From Candidatus Aerophobota bacterium (GTDB lineage: Bacteria; Aerophobota; Aerophobia; Aerophobales; B3-G15), in the NCBI GenBank assembly GCA_011372105.1, contig DRTT01000080.1, positions 1-6,636 on the forward strand: DNA of 6,636 nucleotides. The letters run 5' to 3'. How positions within the stretch are numbered: position 1 is the stretch's first letter; each line of letters starts with the position of its first letter. The position numbers were made by a program, and so were the translations under genes. This document shows, one piece after another, positions 5,623 through 6,636 of the stretch. The notes below the pieces were generated by a model. That model was not told where the DNA came from. It saw only the letters and a program-made list of their open reading frames with translations, and did not search any database.

Positions 5623-6618
5623 TTGCTTAAAATAACCCAACGTATGATTGCAAAAGAAGCAGGTGTATCTGTTAATACTGTTTCCCGGGCATTAAATAAT
5701 AAGCCTGATATTAATCCTACTACAAGAAGAAAAATACTCAAAATTGCAAAAGAATTAGGATACGTTCCTAACTTATTAGCTAAAAGCCTGAAGTCAGGAG
5801 AAACCAAGACAATAGGAGTTATTGTTTCTAACCTGTTTAATCCTTTCTTTGGTCCAGTTGTTTATGGAATAGATGAAAAAATTAGAAAGAAAGGATATAG
5901 CATTATAATCTGCAATTCTGATAGTGATTATAAAAGAGAGGAGGAGGCTATTGCAACTCTGGTTAAGAAAAGAGTTGATGGTATATTGATAACCCCGGTT
6001 AAAAGAAGCAGTTTGGATGCCTCTTTTCTCGAAAAAACAAAGATACCCTGTGTATTGATGATGAGTCAGTTTAAAGCAAAAAACTTTGATTATGTTGGTT
6101 TTGATGATAAAATGGGGACATTTTTAGCAACAGAGCATTTGATTAAAAAAGGACATAAAAAGATACTTTATTTAAGTGGTCCCCCTTCTTTTAGTCTATC
6201 TCAGGATCGCCTTATAGGATATAAGAGGGCTTTAAATAAATACGGGATAAAGATAGAAAAAAGTCTCATAAGATCTGTTACCCCTAAACTGGAAGAGGGG
6301 TATAAGGTGGTGAAAGAACTTCTTTCTAAGAAATTTGATTTTACAGCAATAGTTGCTTTTAATGATTACATTGCCTTGGGGGCAATGAAGGCTATTTTTG
6401 AACACAATTTAAAGATACCTGATGATATAGCCCTTGTAGGACATGATGATATTGAATTTGCTTCCCTTGCAACTGTTCCGTTAACTACTGTAAGATTGCC
6501 CAAACATCTTTTAGGAGAAAAGGCAGCAGAGATTTTGCTTTCTAAAATGAAAGGACAAAAGAAAAAAGCGCAACATTTTCTTCTCAAACCAGAGCTTGTT
6601 ATCAGGGAGTCAACTTAA
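5623..6618 (+). CDS. LacI/GalR-family transcriptional repressor
   Basis: This 331-residue DNA-binding repressor has an N-terminal helix-turn-helix at about 5-24 (ITQRMIAKEAGVSVNTVSRAL), the hinge helix NLLAKSLKSG at 50-59 with the minor-groove Leu at 56, and a periplasmic-binding-protein-like sensor domain from about 62. Sensor landmarks are GVIVSNLFNPFF at 65-76, VDGILITP at 118-125, DRLIGYKRAL at 195-204 (Arg196), AFND at 245-248 and GHDDIEFASLATVPLTTVR at 273-291 (Asp275). The effector is probably a sugar or sugar acid. The TTG at 5623 is preferred over the ATG at 5644 because only it includes the first HTH helix. AAGGG at 5613-5617 lies five bases before it. The operator just upstream points to autoregulation, and the close downstream gene start suggests it leads an operon. 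Which genes in this window it controls is not shown. Confidence 0.95.
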   Translation: MLKITQRMIAKEAGVSVNTVSRALNNKPDINPTTRRKILKIAKELGYVPNLLAKSLKSGETKTIGVIVSNLFNPFFGPVVYGIDEKIRKKGYSIIICNSDSDYKREEEAIATLVKKRVDGILITPVKRSSLDASFLEKTKIPCVLMMSQFKAKNFDYVGFDDKMGTFLATEHLIKKGHKKILYLSGPPSFSLSQDRLIGYKRALNKYGIKIEKSLIRSVTPKLEEGYKVVKELLSKKFDFTAIVAFNDYIALGAMKAIFEHNLKIPDDIALVGHDDIEFASLATVPLTTVRLPKHLLGEKAAEILLSKMKGQKKKAQHFLLKPELVIREST

Positions 6619-6632
6619 ATAAGGAGGCTTTT

Positions 6633-6636
6633 ATGA
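6633..6636 (+). CDS. Start of a further gene, cut by the window edge
   Basis: TAAGGAGG at 6620-6627 is followed after five bases by ATG at 6633, only 14 bases after the repressor stop codon. Just one codon and one base are visible, so nothing can be said of the product. The spacing indicates co-transcription with the LacI-family gene. Confidence 0.65.

Noticed and set aside
5644..5646. ATG start for the LacI-family repressor
   Set aside because: It would delete the first part of the helix-turn-helix; the TTG at 5623 restores a full-length DNA-binding domain and has AAGGG upstream.

Overview
This looks like a carbohydrate-catabolism locus from an AT-rich bacterium. The proteins are rich in Lys, Glu and Ile and the genes are tightly packed. 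That fits a low-GC anaerobe, possibly thermophilic (Bacillota, Dictyoglomota, Atribacterota or Thermotogota type). The sequence alone does not settle the lineage.

Left part (8-4304): five co-directional genes with overlaps or short gaps and no terminator visible between them, so probably one operon. Two genes encode the paired membrane subunits of a CUT1-type (MalF/MalG-like) sugar ABC transporter; the window opens at the first subunit, so any binding-protein or ATPase gene lies outside. They are followed by an NAD(P)H-dependent 2-oxoacid reductase of the malate/L-lactate dehydrogenase (YiaK/ComC) family, an HpcH/HpaI-type aldolase homologue that appears to lack the usual catalytic His, and a metal-dependent cyclase/kynurenine-formamidase-fold hydrolase. 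The set suggests uptake and breakdown of a sugar or sugar acid through 2-oxo acid intermediates. The actual substrate cannot be read from the sequence.

Middle (4305-4583): gene debris. A strong Shine-Dalgarno and about 26 codons resembling the N-terminus of a TctA-type (tripartite tricarboxylate transporter) membrane protein run directly into the out-of-frame C-terminal 50 or so codons of an unrelated, unrecognised gene. This looks like a deletion scar. It is followed after one base by an intact dienelactone-hydrolase-like gene (4584-5273) with a Ser-Asp-His triad.

Right part (5274-6636): a 349-base intergenic stretch. It holds a minus-strand remnant of a small or truncated coding sequence, which becomes a single 46-codon frame if one copy of an 11-bp tandem duplication is removed. 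It also holds a putative promoter and a perfect 20-bp palindrome, TATCGATACCGGTATCGATA, directly before a LacI-family repressor gene (5623-6618, TTG start). The palindrome is the likely repressor operator. A strong ribosome-binding site and ATG at the right edge mark the start of another gene, so the repressor probably heads an autoregulated operon that continues out of the window.

Overall the window reads as a sugar/sugar-acid utilisation island that has been rearranged. It has two layers of gene loss (a transporter stub and a minus-strand remnant) and unusual active-site substitutions in two of its enzymes. I do not see a clearly new defence or mobile system.
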